Shown here one piece after another: positions 18,555 to 26,883 of a DNA stretch of 64,000 nt (positions are counted from its first letter, which is position 1; each line of letters begins with the position of its first letter). The DNA is from Mucilaginibacter yixingensis (GTDB lineage: Bacteria > Bacteroidota > Bacteroidia > Sphingobacteriales > Sphingobacteriaceae). The stretch spans positions 682,001 through 746,000 of the forward strand of contig NZ_CP160205.1 in NCBI RefSeq assembly GCF_041080815.1, written 5' to 3'. The translations under genes were made by a program, and so were the position numbers. The notes beneath the pieces were generated by a model. It was not told the origin of the DNA. It saw only the letters and a list, made by a program, of their open reading frames with translations, and ran no database searches.

Positions 18555-19568
18555 ATGAAAATATTAACCTGCACTACTCCCGGCACTTTTGAATATAACG
18601 AGGCCGCTAAACCTGAACTGAAAAAAGATCACGCTATTCTAAAAATAAAGCGCATTGGCATTTGCGGCACAGACCTGCACGCTTTTGAGGGCACGCAGCC
18701 TTTCTTTAGCTATCCGCGCATCCTGGGTCATGAGCTGGCTGCAGAACTGGTAGAAGCCGATGGCGCCGAGGGTTTTGAAAAAGGCGAACGGGTGACTTTT
18801 ATCCCTTACTTTAACTGCGGTACTTGTATTGCCTGCCGCATGGGCAAACCCAACTGCTGCACCAAAATAAACGTGTGCGGTGTGCACGTAGATGGCGGCA
18901 TGGTAGAATACCTGCAGGTACCATCGTACTCATTGATCCACGGCGAGGGTTTGTCTTTTGATGAACTGGCCTTGGTAGAACCATTAGCTATTGGCGCCCA
19001 CGGCGTACGCAGAGCCGATGTGCAGCCTGGTGAGTTTGTACTGGTAGTAGGTGCCGGCCCAATTGGTTTAGGTATTATGGAGTTTGCCCGCATTGCCGGT
19101 GCGCAGGTAATTGCTATGGATATCAATGAGCAGCGTCTTGACTTCTGCAAAAACAAATTGAAAGTACACCATACCATCAACGGTGCTACGGAAGATGTGG
19201 TAGAGGCACTGAAGAAAATCACCAATGATGACTTCCCGACTGTAGTAATTGATGCTACCGGCAGTCAGCGTGCTATTAACAACGGTTTCCAATACCTGGC
19301 TCATGGCGGTCGCTACGTACTGGTGGGTCTGCAAAAAGGCGAGATCAGCGTCATGCATCCAGAGTTCCACAAACGCGAGGCTACCCTGATGAGCAGCCGC
19401 AACGCAACCCGCGCCGATTTTGAGCACGTAATTGCTTCGATGAAAAAAGGGTTGGTAGACCCAACCAACTACATCACCCACCGCGTAAACTTTGACGAGG
19501 TAAAAGCCGAATTTAAATCATGGCTCGATCCAAAGAACGGCGTGATTAAGGCGATGGTAGAGGTATAA
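18555..19568 (+). CDS. Zinc-dependent alcohol/polyol dehydrogenase (MDR family)
   Basis: Medium-chain dehydrogenase/reductase of 337 residues. Catalytic zinc ligands are in GICGTDLHAFEG and LGHELAAEL; the structural zinc loop carries four cysteines (FNCGTCIACRMGKPNCC). The Rossmann motif is VVGAGPIGLG, followed by an acidic residue in VIAMDINEQ, which favours NAD over NADP. It resembles sorbitol, L-threonine or L-galactonate-type dehydrogenases. It follows the aldo/keto reductase by 13 nt, implying consecutive steps on a sugar or sugar acid. It ends 73 bp before a strong terminator. Confidence 0.85.
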   Translation: MKILTCTTPGTFEYNEAAKPELKKDHAILKIKRIGICGTDLHAFEGTQPFFSYPRILGHELAAELVEADGAEGFEKGERVTFIPYFNCGTCIACRMGKPNCCTKINVCGVHVDGGMVEYLQVPSYSLIHGEGLSFDELALVEPLAIGAHGVRRADVQPGEFVLVVGAGPIGLGIMEFARIAGAQVIAMDINEQRLDFCKNKLKVHHTINGATEDVVEALKKITNDDFPTVVIDATGSQRAINNGFQYLAHGGRYVLVGLQKGEISVMHPEFHKREATLMSSRNATRADFEHVIASMKKGLVDPTNYITHRVNFDEVKAEFKSWLDPKNGVIKAMVEV

Positions 19569-19606
19569 GTCCCCCTAGCCCCCTGAAGGGGGAACTATTT
19601 CGGATA

Positions 19607-19670
19607 TCGGATGTTCGATTTCGGAATTTTATGATTTTGAAGAGGCGCAATATTTTGCGCCTCTTTTTTT
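19607..19670 (+). terminator. Terminator module copy 1 (with conserved leader)
   Basis: The hairpin GAGGCGCAA-TATT-TTGCGCCTC with a run of seven T (19642-19670) is a strong terminator. The 35 bases before it (starting ATTTCGGATATCGGATGTTC) closely match the bases before a nearly identical hairpin at 48341-48409, so leader and hairpin form one repeated unit. Confidence 0.85.
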
Positions 19671-19675
19671 GCTAC

Positions 19676-19791
19676 GTCATGCTGAACTTGTTTCAGCACC
19701 CCACATGCTAAGCTGGCACATAGGATGGTCAGGGATGTTAAAGTGCGCGCGATAATCTGTCCGTGGGGTCCCGAAACAAGTTCGGGATGAC
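19676..19791. repeat. GTCAT...ATGAC palindromic element, family C
   Basis: Starts GTCATGCTGAACTTGTTTC and ends CGAAACAAGTTCGGGATGAC, giving about 18-bp complementary ends around a ~75-bp centre. Same terminal pattern as families A and B but with a different interior. Confidence 0.72.
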
Positions 19792-19975
19792 TAGAGGATA
19801 GTACGTTGTAAGTTGATGCGAAATAAAAATCCTATAAATCCTTCCAATTCCTAAAAATCCTGGTTCAGACAACAACCTTTACATTTCCGTGTTATTATCT
19901 TTCTATTAATGTGGTAAATATTCGTTACACATTTTAGATATTTGTTTATCAGCCAACCCCTGACTACACCTAAAG

Positions 19976-20719
19976 ATGAAAAATACCTCTGACCAATTTA
20001 AGGTTCTTTCTATCGATATTGGCGGCTCTCATATCAAGGCCACTATCCTGAACAAACAAGGCAAACTGATGATGGACTATGACAAGGTGACTACGCCGCA
20101 CCCGTCTACGCCCGAAAATCTGTTAATAGCCATTAAAGAATTAGTAAAAGGTTTTCCAGCATACACCAATATCTCTGTTGGCTTTCCAGGCTATGTAAAA
20201 GGAGGCGTGGTGAAAACCGCCCCTAACCTGGGTACCAAAGAGTGGTCTGGCTTTAAGCTCCAGGAAAAACTGGCAGATGTGCTGAAAGCCCCGACACGCG
20301 TAGTAAACGATGCCGATATGCAGGGCCTGGGTGTGGTTGATGGCAAAGGCCTGGAAATGGTGATTACCCTGGGCACCGGTTTTGGCACTGCTTTGTTGCA
20401 GGACGGCATGCTGTTGCCGCACTTTGAACTGGCGCACCTGCCAGTTACTAAAAAAGATACCTATGATACCTGGGTAGGCGAGGCCGCACTGGAAGACATA
20501 GGCGAAAAACGTTGGAACAAACGCATGGATAAGGTTTTTAAAATACTGAAAACTGTATTTAATTACGATACCTTATACATAGGCGGAGGCAATGCCAAAA
20601 AGCTGACCGGCAAGCTGGATAAAAACATGAAACTGGTAACCAACCAAGACGGTATTAAAGGCGGCGCGCGCTTGTGGCAGGAGAAAAAACACGATCAGAA
20701 TATACTTGCAGTAAAATAG
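19976..20719 (+). CDS. ROK-family glucokinase (polyphosphate-glucokinase-like)
   Basis: Cytoplasmic sugar kinase of 247 residues that should make glucose-6-phosphate. ATPase-fold motifs are LSIDIGGSHIKATIL (phosphate 1), VNDADMQGLG (catalytic Asp region) and ITLGTGFGTALLQDG (phosphate 2). The short length, absence of the CxCGxxGC zinc motif of classical ROK kinases, and the NDAD and FELAHLP pattern match the polyphosphate glucokinase (PpgK) subgroup, so the phosphate donor may be polyphosphate or ATP. It is the first gene of a plus-strand run of pentose phosphate genes, with tkt 29 nt downstream, and would supply substrate to zwf. Confidence 0.78.
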   Translation: MKNTSDQFKVLSIDIGGSHIKATILNKQGKLMMDYDKVTTPHPSTPENLLIAIKELVKGFPAYTNISVGFPGYVKGGVVKTAPNLGTKEWSGFKLQEKLADVLKAPTRVVNDADMQGLGVVDGKGLEMVITLGTGFGTALLQDGMLLPHFELAHLPVTKKDTYDTWVGEAALEDIGEKRWNKRMDKVFKILKTVFNYDTLYIGGGNAKKLTGKLDKNMKLVTNQDGIKGGARLWQEKKHDQNILAVK

Positions 20720-20748
20720 TTTATCATCTATAAAAACAATAGTAAGCA

Positions 20749-22752
20749 ATGGCTACAGAAAAAAATATCGAACATTTAGGTATAGATACCGTGAGGGTAC
20801 TTTCGGCAGATGCAGTGCAGAAAGCCAATTCTGGTCACCCGGGTACACCAATGGCGCTGGCGCCGATGGCTCATGTGCTGTGGACGCAATATATGCGCTA
20901 CAACCCTAAAAATCCGGATTGGGCCAACCGCGATAGATTCATTCTTTCGGCAGGTCACGCTTGTATGCTGCAATACAGCTTTCTGTATTTGACGGGTTAC
21001 GATCTGTCTATGGACGATATTAAAAACTTCCGCCAGCTGCATAGCAAAACCGCCGGTCACCCGGAGCATGGTTTGTGCCCGGGGATTGAGGTAACAACCG
21101 GTCCGTTAGGGCAGGGTTTTGCCAACGGTGTGGGTTTTGCCATAGCGCAGAAACACCTGGCTGCCCGTTACAACAAGCCGGGGTACGATGTTTTTGACTA
21201 TCATGTTTACGCCATCTGTTCAGACGGTGATCTGATGGAGGGCGTAGCCTCAGAGGCCGCCTCGCTGGCCGGTCACCTGCAGTTGGGTAACATGATCTAT
21301 TTGTATGACGACAACCACATCTCGATAGAAGGCGATACCGATATCACTTTTAACGAAGATGTAGCCGCCCGTTTCCGCGCTTACGGCTGGCACGTGCAAG
21401 AAGTGGCCGACGGCAACGATATCGAGGCTATTTCAATAGCCGTGCGTAATGCCCGTGCCGAGGTCAGCAAGCCATCGCTCATCAAAGTACGTACGCAGAT
21501 TGCCTATGGTAGCCCTAATAAAGCTAACACCGCCGGTGCACACGGCTCGCCGCTGGGTGCCGATGAGGTGAAGCTGGTAAAACAGTTCTTCGGGTTTGAT
21601 CCGGAGAAATCTTTTGATGTGTCAGATGACGTATTGAAATATTACCGTGCCGCCGGTGCCAAAGGTGCACCGATGGAAGAGGAGTGGAACAAGCTTTACG
21701 CCAAATACAAAGCAGAATTCCCGGAACTGGCCGCCGAGCTGGAACTGGCCGGCAAAGAAGAACTGCCAGAGGGCTGGGACGCCAACCTGCCGGTATTTAA
21801 ACCGGAAGATGGCAAAATAGCTACCCGCGTAGCATCAGGCAAGGCCCTGAATGCTGTTGCCGACAAACTGCCGCACCTGATTGGTGGCGCTGCCGATTTG
21901 GCTCCGTCTACCGATACGTTGCTGAAAAAATATGAGTCGTTCACGGTTGAGCACCGTGCTGGCCGCAACTTCCACTTCGGTATCCGCGAACATGCCATGG
22001 GTTCTGCACTGAATGGTATGGCGCTCACCAAAGGCGTTATCCCTTACGGTGCTACGTTCCTCATCTTTTCTGAGTACATGCGCCCGCCAATCCGTTTGGC
22101 AGCCATTATGAAGATCCGCCCGATATTTGTTTATACCCATGATAGCATTGGTTTGGGTGAAGACGGCACTACTCACCAACCGGTAGAACAACTGGCATCG
22201 CTACGCTCAATACCCAATGTAACCATAATCCGCCCGGCTGACGCAAATGAGAGCGTACAAGCATGGCGCACAGCCATAGCCCACAAAGGTGGTCCGGTGG
22301 TGCTGGTGTTCACCCGTCAGGGCCTGCCGGTTATTGATCAGGATAAATATGCCAAGGCTGATAATGTGGCAAAAGGCGCCTATGTACTGTCAGACAGCGA
22401 TGGCGAGCCTCAGGTAATCTTGATGGCAACCGGTTCTGAAGTATCGTTGATTATGCAGGCGCAGGAGCAACTTAAAGCAGAAGGTATCAATGCCCGAGTT
22501 GTAAGCATGCCATCATGGGAGTTGTTTGAGAAACAATCAGCCGAATACAAAGCATCGGTATTCCCTAAAAATATCCGGAAGCGTTTGGCTGTTGAAGCAG
22601 CATCGCCAATGGGCTGGCACAAATACGTAACCGATGAAGGCGACGTAATTGGCATGACCACCTTCGGCGAGTCTGCCCCGGCAGATCAGCTGTTTAAGGA
22701 GTTTGGCTTTACAGTAGATAATGTGGTAGCGCGCGCTAAAGCACTTTTATAG
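20749..22752 (+). CDS. tkt: Transketolase
   Basis: Thiamine-diphosphate enzyme of 667 residues, the usual full length, moving two-carbon units between ketose and aldose phosphates in the non-oxidative pentose phosphate pathway. Signatures: NSGHPGTPMALAPM near the N-terminus, the TPP/Mg motif starting SDGDLMEGVASEAASLAGHL, the second-domain GLGEDGTTHQPVEQLAS and the C-terminal MATGSEVSL. The start ATG follows the glucokinase stop by 29 nt. It is followed by an imperfect hairpin and rpiA. Confidence 0.96.
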   Translation: MATEKNIEHLGIDTVRVLSADAVQKANSGHPGTPMALAPMAHVLWTQYMRYNPKNPDWANRDRFILSAGHACMLQYSFLYLTGYDLSMDDIKNFRQLHSKTAGHPEHGLCPGIEVTTGPLGQGFANGVGFAIAQKHLAARYNKPGYDVFDYHVYAICSDGDLMEGVASEAASLAGHLQLGNMIYLYDDNHISIEGDTDITFNEDVAARFRAYGWHVQEVADGNDIEAISIAVRNARAEVSKPSLIKVRTQIAYGSPNKANTAGAHGSPLGADEVKLVKQFFGFDPEKSFDVSDDVLKYYRAAGAKGAPMEEEWNKLYAKYKAEFPELAAELELAGKEELPEGWDANLPVFKPEDGKIATRVASGKALNAVADKLPHLIGGAADLAPSTDTLLKKYESFTVEHRAGRNFHFGIREHAMGSALNGMALTKGVIPYGATFLIFSEYMRPPIRLAAIMKIRPIFVYTHDSIGLGEDGTTHQPVEQLASLRSIPNVTIIRPADANESVQAWRTAIAHKGGPVVLVFTRQGLPVIDQDKYAKADNVAKGAYVLSDSDGEPQVILMATGSEVSLIMQAQEQLKAEGINARVVSMPSWELFEKQSAEYKASVFPKNIRKRLAVEAASPMGWHKYVTDEGDVIGMTTFGESAPADQLFKEFGFTVDNVVARAKALL

Positions 22753-22755
22753 AAG

Positions 22756-22830
22756 AGATTCAAGAGTGGAAAATCAAGAAGCAGGAGGAAAGTAGTTTCT
22801 CTTGTTTCTTGAGTCCCTGTTCTTGATTCT
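22756..22830. repeat. Long imperfect hairpin between tkt and rpiA
   Basis: The left arm (AGATTCAAGAGTGG...) and right arm (...TTCTTGATTCT) are complementary over about 35 bp with several mismatches; the loop is near GTAG. There is no T-run, so it may mark an mRNA processing or stability site rather than a terminator. Confidence 0.6.
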
Positions 22831-22845
22831 AACCAATTAGAAAAA

Positions 22846-23538
22846 ATGTCATTAATAGAAAAACTCGACTGGTCGGCCGAGATTATTAATATCAGCGGTA
22901 AGCAAAAGGTAGCCCAGGAGATTGCCGCTAAGGTAAAAGATGGCGATGTGATTGGCATCGGTTCAGGTTCAACATCATACCTGGCGCTGGTGGCTATTGC
23001 AGAACGTATCAAAACCGAGGGATTGAATGTGAAGGGGATTACTACCTCTATCGAGATCTCCATGTTCTGCGCCAAGCTGGGCGTGCCGGTAACGTCGTTA
23101 TATGAGCATCAGCCCGATTGGTTGTTTGACGGTGCCGATGAGGTCGATCCCAACAATAGCCTGATTAAAGGCAGGGGCGGGGCCATGTTCAAAGAAAAGA
23201 TGCTGATGAGCAGCAGCCCGGTAAACTATATTATTGTGGATGAAAGCAAGCAGGTAGAAAAACTTTGTACCAATTTCCCAATCCCGGTAGAAGTGTTTCC
23301 GCAGGCGCTGTTATTAGCAGAAAAAGGACTATTGGAACTGGGTGCAACTGACATAAAAATCCGCCCGGCCAAGGGTAAAGACGGACCGGTAATTACCGAG
23401 AATAACAACCTGATTCTGGATTGCCATTTTAATGAAGTACCTTTAACATTAGAAAAAGATATCAAATCTATTACCGGTGTAATAGAAAGCGGGCTGTTTA
23501 TCGGCTATAAGCCGCAGATTATTATGGCGGCTAATTGA
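22846..23538 (+). CDS. rpiA: Ribose-5-phosphate isomerase A
   Basis: Interconverts ribose-5-phosphate and ribulose-5-phosphate. The 230-residue length is typical. Family motifs: GIGSGSTSYLAL (phosphate loop), DGADEVDPNNSLIKGRGGA (catalytic Asp and Glu region) and KEKM. The chain ends with GLFIGYKPQIIMA, as in other RpiA proteins. It lies in the pentose phosphate gene run after tkt and before tal. Confidence 0.95.
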   Translation: MSLIEKLDWSAEIINISGKQKVAQEIAAKVKDGDVIGIGSGSTSYLALVAIAERIKTEGLNVKGITTSIEISMFCAKLGVPVTSLYEHQPDWLFDGADEVDPNNSLIKGRGGAMFKEKMLMSSSPVNYIIVDESKQVEKLCTNFPIPVEVFPQALLLAEKGLLELGATDIKIRPAKGKDGPVITENNNLILDCHFNEVPLTLEKDIKSITGVIESGLFIGYKPQIIMAAN

Positions 23539-23564
23539 GTAAACACATTGTTTTATTCCCGATT

Positions 23565-23671
23565 GTCATTGCGAGGAACAGCGGGGGTAAGCGCATGAGG
23601 GTGACGAAGCAATCCCGTCGCTCGCAAATAGAACCCGACGAGATTGCTTCGTCGTCCCTCCTCGCAATGAC
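23565..23671. repeat. REP-like palindromic repeat, family A copy 3
   Basis: GTCATTGCGAGGAACA at the left, CCTCCTCGCAATGAC at the right, with inner arms CGAAGCAATCCCGTCG and CGACGAGATTGCTTCG. It occupies most of the rpiA-tal gap and may tune expression between the two genes. Confidence 0.82.
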
Positions 23672-23711
23672 AAAGGTTAATAAGGTTTAACATCTAACAG
23701 AATACACTACC

Positions 23712-24806
23712 ATGGCAACTAATAAAGTAAAACAGATACATGATTTTGGCCAGAGCATCTGGCTTGATTTCATTGACCGCGAGATCATGACCTCGGGTAA
23801 ACTGAAAAAGTTGATTGACGAGGACGGCGTTCGCGGCGTTACCTCTAATCCTGCCATCTTTGAGAAAGCCATCAGCAGCAGCTCAGACTATGATGCTGAT
23901 ATTGCTGCACTGGCACCGCAGGCTAATACCAATGAGGAATTATTCTTCAGCGTAGCCATAAAAGATATACAAACAGCTGCTGATCTGTTCCGCGGCGTAT
24001 TTGACGAAGCCGATGGCGGCGATGGTTACGTAAGCCTGGAAGTATCGCCATTTCTGGCGCTGGATACCGAGGGCACTACCAAACAAGCCGAAGAATTGTG
24101 GGGAAAGGTTGGGCGCGAGAACGTGATGATTAAAATTCCGGGCACTAAGCCGGGTTTAGAAGCCATCCGTCGTTCTATCGCCGCAGGCATCAATATTAAC
24201 GTTACCCTGTTGTTCGGTTTGCCGCGTTATGAAGAAGTGACCGAAGCCTACATCTCGGGTTTAGAGGAAGCTTTGGCCGCGGGTAAAGACATTGCCAAAA
24301 TTGCATCGGTAGCCAGTTTCTTTCTGAGCCGTATAGACGTGCTGGTTGACCCCATGCTGGACGAGAAAGGCCTGGCCGATCTGAAAGGCGAGGTTGCTAT
24401 CGCGTCAGCAAAAAAAGCTTATGAGATTTATAAACGCGTGTTTGCCGGCCCTCGCTGGCAAAAACTGGCTGACGCAGGCGCTAAACCGCAGCGCTTATTG
24501 TGGGCCAGTACTAGCAGCAAAAATCCGGCTTTTAAAGATACCAAATATGTAGAGGCGCTGATTGGTGCCGATACGGTAGATACCGTTCCGCTGGAAACTA
24601 TCGACGCTTTCCGCGATCATGGTATTGTGGCCAATACGCTGGAACAAGACACTGATAAAGCCACCCAAACGCTGGAAAAATTGAAGCAAGCAGGCATCGA
24701 TATTGACAAAATTACCCAGCAATTGGAGGACGAAGGAGTTGATAAATTCAATAAACCTTTCGAAAAATTGTTAAAAGCAATTGAAGATCAGAAAAATAAA
24801 AGCTAA
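23712..24806 (+). CDS. tal: Transaldolase
   Basis: Class I aldolase of 364 residues transferring dihydroxyacetone units in the non-oxidative pentose phosphate pathway. The sequence is of the longer actinobacterial/cyanobacterial-like type rather than the short TalA/MipB type. Motifs: GVRGVTSNPAIFEKAI near the N-terminus, the Schiff-base Lys in VMIKIPGTKPG, INVTLLFGLPRYEEV and RLLWASTSSKNPAF. It ends 13 nt before the HAD gene start at 24820, so the two are probably co-transcribed. Confidence 0.94.
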   Translation: MATNKVKQIHDFGQSIWLDFIDREIMTSGKLKKLIDEDGVRGVTSNPAIFEKAISSSSDYDADIAALAPQANTNEELFFSVAIKDIQTAADLFRGVFDEADGGDGYVSLEVSPFLALDTEGTTKQAEELWGKVGRENVMIKIPGTKPGLEAIRRSIAAGININVTLLFGLPRYEEVTEAYISGLEEALAAGKDIAKIASVASFFLSRIDVLVDPMLDEKGLADLKGEVAIASAKKAYEIYKRVFAGPRWQKLADAGAKPQRLLWASTSSKNPAFKDTKYVEALIGADTVDTVPLETIDAFRDHGIVANTLEQDTDKATQTLEKLKQAGIDIDKITQQLEDEGVDKFNKPFEKLLKAIEDQKNKS

Positions 24807-24819
24807 TATCGCCGTTTCA

Positions 24820-25443
24820 ATGAAAAGCGACCGCATCAAAATATTGTTCTTCGATATCGGGGGCATCCTGCTCAGCAACGGCTGGGGGCATGAATCACGT
24901 AAACTGGCAGCCAAAAAATTCGGCCTGGATTACGAGGAAGTGAACTCCCTGCACAACTTTATCTTCAACGTTTATGAAATTGGCGGCGTTACGCTGGATG
25001 ATTACCTGGATACGGTGATCTTCAACCACGAGCGCAATTTTACCCGCGAAGATTTTAAAGCATTTATGTATGAGCAGTCGGTAGAACTGCCCGATATGCT
25101 GGCCTGGATGAAAGAGTGGAAGAAAGATTGCGGTTTCCGCATCATCTCCATCAATAACGAGGGCAAGGAGCTGAATGATTACCGCGTAAAAAAATTCGGG
25201 CTGCATGATTGCTTTGACGCTTTCGTGTCCTCGTGCGAGGTAAGCTTGCGTAAACCAGATCCCGGCATCTGGAAACTGGCCATGGGCATAGCCCAGGTAT
25301 CTGCAGATCAGTGCGTATACTTTGACGACCGGATCATGTTTGTTAACATGGCTAAAGGTTTGGGTATCCGTGCTTTTCAGCACACAGACTTTCAAACAAC
25401 AAAACAAATATTAGAGGATCTTAAATTAGAAAACTTCAAGTAA
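24820..25443 (+). CDS. HAD-superfamily hydrolase (YihX-like) embedded in the pentose phosphate operon
   Basis: Predicted small-molecule phosphatase of 207 residues. The ATG at 24820 is preferred to a TTG at 24781 inside tal. Motif I is LFFDIGGILLSN: the nucleophile Asp is present, but the second Asp of the usual DxD is Gly, as in the YihX/glucose-1-phosphatase group. Motif II is ISINNEG, motif III Lys is in SLRKPDPGIW, and motif IV is VYFDDRIMFV. The stop codon precedes the gnd ATG by one base, so translation is probably coupled to gnd. The substrate may be a sugar phosphate or a toxic side product of the pathway (inference). Confidence 0.82.
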   Translation: MKSDRIKILFFDIGGILLSNGWGHESRKLAAKKFGLDYEEVNSLHNFIFNVYEIGGVTLDDYLDTVIFNHERNFTREDFKAFMYEQSVELPDMLAWMKEWKKDCGFRIISINNEGKELNDYRVKKFGLHDCFDAFVSSCEVSLRKPDPGIWKLAMGIAQVSADQCVYFDDRIMFVNMAKGLGIRAFQHTDFQTTKQILEDLKLENFK

Positions 25444-25444
25444 A

Positions 25445-26857
25445 ATGAGTACAGCACAGTATGCCTTCGGGATGATTGGTCTGGGTACCATGGGCCGCAA
25501 CTTATTGCTAAACATGGCCGATCATGATTTTGCCGTGGCCGGCTACGACAAGGATGCCGAAAAAGCCGCCGCCCTCGCGCAGGAGGGAGCCGGTAAAAAT
25601 GTAAAAGGATTTAGCGATCTGAACGAGTTTGTACAAAGCCTGAGCAAGCCAAGGGCAGTAATGATGCTGGTACCTGCCGGCAAAATTGTAGACGACGTAA
25701 TTGCTGAATTAATTCCTGTGCTAGACAAGGGTGACCTGATTATTGACGGTGGTAACTCTTATTTTGCCGATACTAACCGCCGTGTGGTGGAGCTGCAGGA
25801 TAAAGGTCTGCACTTCTTCGGTATGGGTGTATCTGGTGGTGAAGAAGGCGCACGCCGCGGCCCAAGCATGATGCCGGGCGGCGACCCCGAAGCCTACAAA
25901 GTGGTAAAACACATTTTTGAGGCCATTGCGGCCCGCGCAAATGGCGAGCCATGCGTAACCTACGTTGGTCCGGGTGCATCTGGTCACTTTGTGAAGATGG
26001 TGCACAACGGTATTGAGTATGGCGTAATGCAGCTGATTGCAGAAGCTTACGAGGTAATGAAGAAAGGCCTGGGCATGACCAATGAGGAAATGCAGCAGGT
26101 GTTTGAAAAATGGAACGAAGGCCGCGTTAAATGTTTCCTGGTAGAAATTACCAAAGACATCTTTAAGTACAAAGCACCGGGTACAGATCACCTGTTGATT
26201 GACGACATTAAAGACGAAGCCCGTGCCAAAGGTACCGGTAAATGGACATCGCAGGTAGCGATGGATCTGCAGGCACCTCTACCAACTGTAGACAGCTCTG
26301 TAGCCATGCGCGATATGTCTAAATACAAACAATTGCGTGTACAAGCCGAAGGTCTGTATGGTACGCCGGCACAACTGGACGCCAACCGTGAGCAGGTACT
26401 GGCCGATCTGGAAAGTGCTTTCTACTTCGCCATGATCGTTTCTTACGCGCAAGGTATGCACATGCTGACCAACGCTTCAACCGAGTATAACTACGATCTG
26501 AAACTGGGCGAAATTGCACGTATCTGGCGTGCGGGTTGTATCATCCGTTCAGAAATTCTGTTTGATATCACCAACGCTTACACCAAAAACGCTGGTCTGG
26601 AGCACTTGCTGCTGGATGACGACGTGAAAACTAAGGTAAGCGGCGCGGTAGGTGGTCTGCGTGGATTATTATCTAAAACAATGGCTGCCGGTATTGCTAC
26701 GCCTGCATTTGCGGCTTCATTAAGCTATTTTGATGCTTTCCGCAGTGGCCGTATGCCATCAAACTTAACCCAGGCTCAACGCGATTACTTTGGTGCGCAT
26801 ACTTATGAGCTGATTGGCAAAGAAGGCAAATTCCACACACAGTGGACCGCCAAATAA
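25445..26857 (+). CDS. gnd: 6-phosphogluconate dehydrogenase, decarboxylating
   Basis: Converts 6-phosphogluconate to ribulose-5-phosphate and CO2 with NAD(P)H formation. The 470-residue length is that of the long, dimeric type. Motifs: Rossmann GLGTMGRNLLLNMADH, substrate loop MGVSGGEEGARRGPSMMPGG, catalytic Lys in GHFVKMVHNGIEYG, and SALSYFD-like ASLSYFDAFRSGRMPSNL near the C-terminus. It follows the HAD gene by one base and precedes zwf by 26 nt. Confidence 0.96.
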   Translation: MSTAQYAFGMIGLGTMGRNLLLNMADHDFAVAGYDKDAEKAAALAQEGAGKNVKGFSDLNEFVQSLSKPRAVMMLVPAGKIVDDVIAELIPVLDKGDLIIDGGNSYFADTNRRVVELQDKGLHFFGMGVSGGEEGARRGPSMMPGGDPEAYKVVKHIFEAIAARANGEPCVTYVGPGASGHFVKMVHNGIEYGVMQLIAEAYEVMKKGLGMTNEEMQQVFEKWNEGRVKCFLVEITKDIFKYKAPGTDHLLIDDIKDEARAKGTGKWTSQVAMDLQAPLPTVDSSVAMRDMSKYKQLRVQAEGLYGTPAQLDANREQVLADLESAFYFAMIVSYAQGMHMLTNASTEYNYDLKLGEIARIWRAGCIIRSEILFDITNAYTKNAGLEHLLLDDDVKTKVSGAVGGLRGLLSKTMAAGIATPAFAASLSYFDAFRSGRMPSNLTQAQRDYFGAHTYELIGKEGKFHTQWTAK

Positions 26858-26883
26858 TACCGTAACCCAACAGAAGAATTACA

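Larger units (their letters stand above)
19569..19975. other. Gap of 407 bp with terminator and repeats, no gene seen
   Basis: Contains a CCCCCT...AGGGGG palindrome (19571-19592), the module ending in a terminator (19607-19670), a GTCAT...ATGAC element (19676-19791) and an AT-rich stretch before the glucokinase gene. In that stretch, near-consensus -7 elements TATCTTTC (about 19906) and GATATTTG (about 19937-19944) are visible, but neither is exact and no -33 TTG is paired with them. Confidence 0.55.

Noticed and set aside
24820..25443. HAD hydrolase as the missing phosphatidylinositol-phosphate phosphatase
   Set aside because: It is soluble, about 8 kb from the lipid genes, on the other strand and coupled to gnd.
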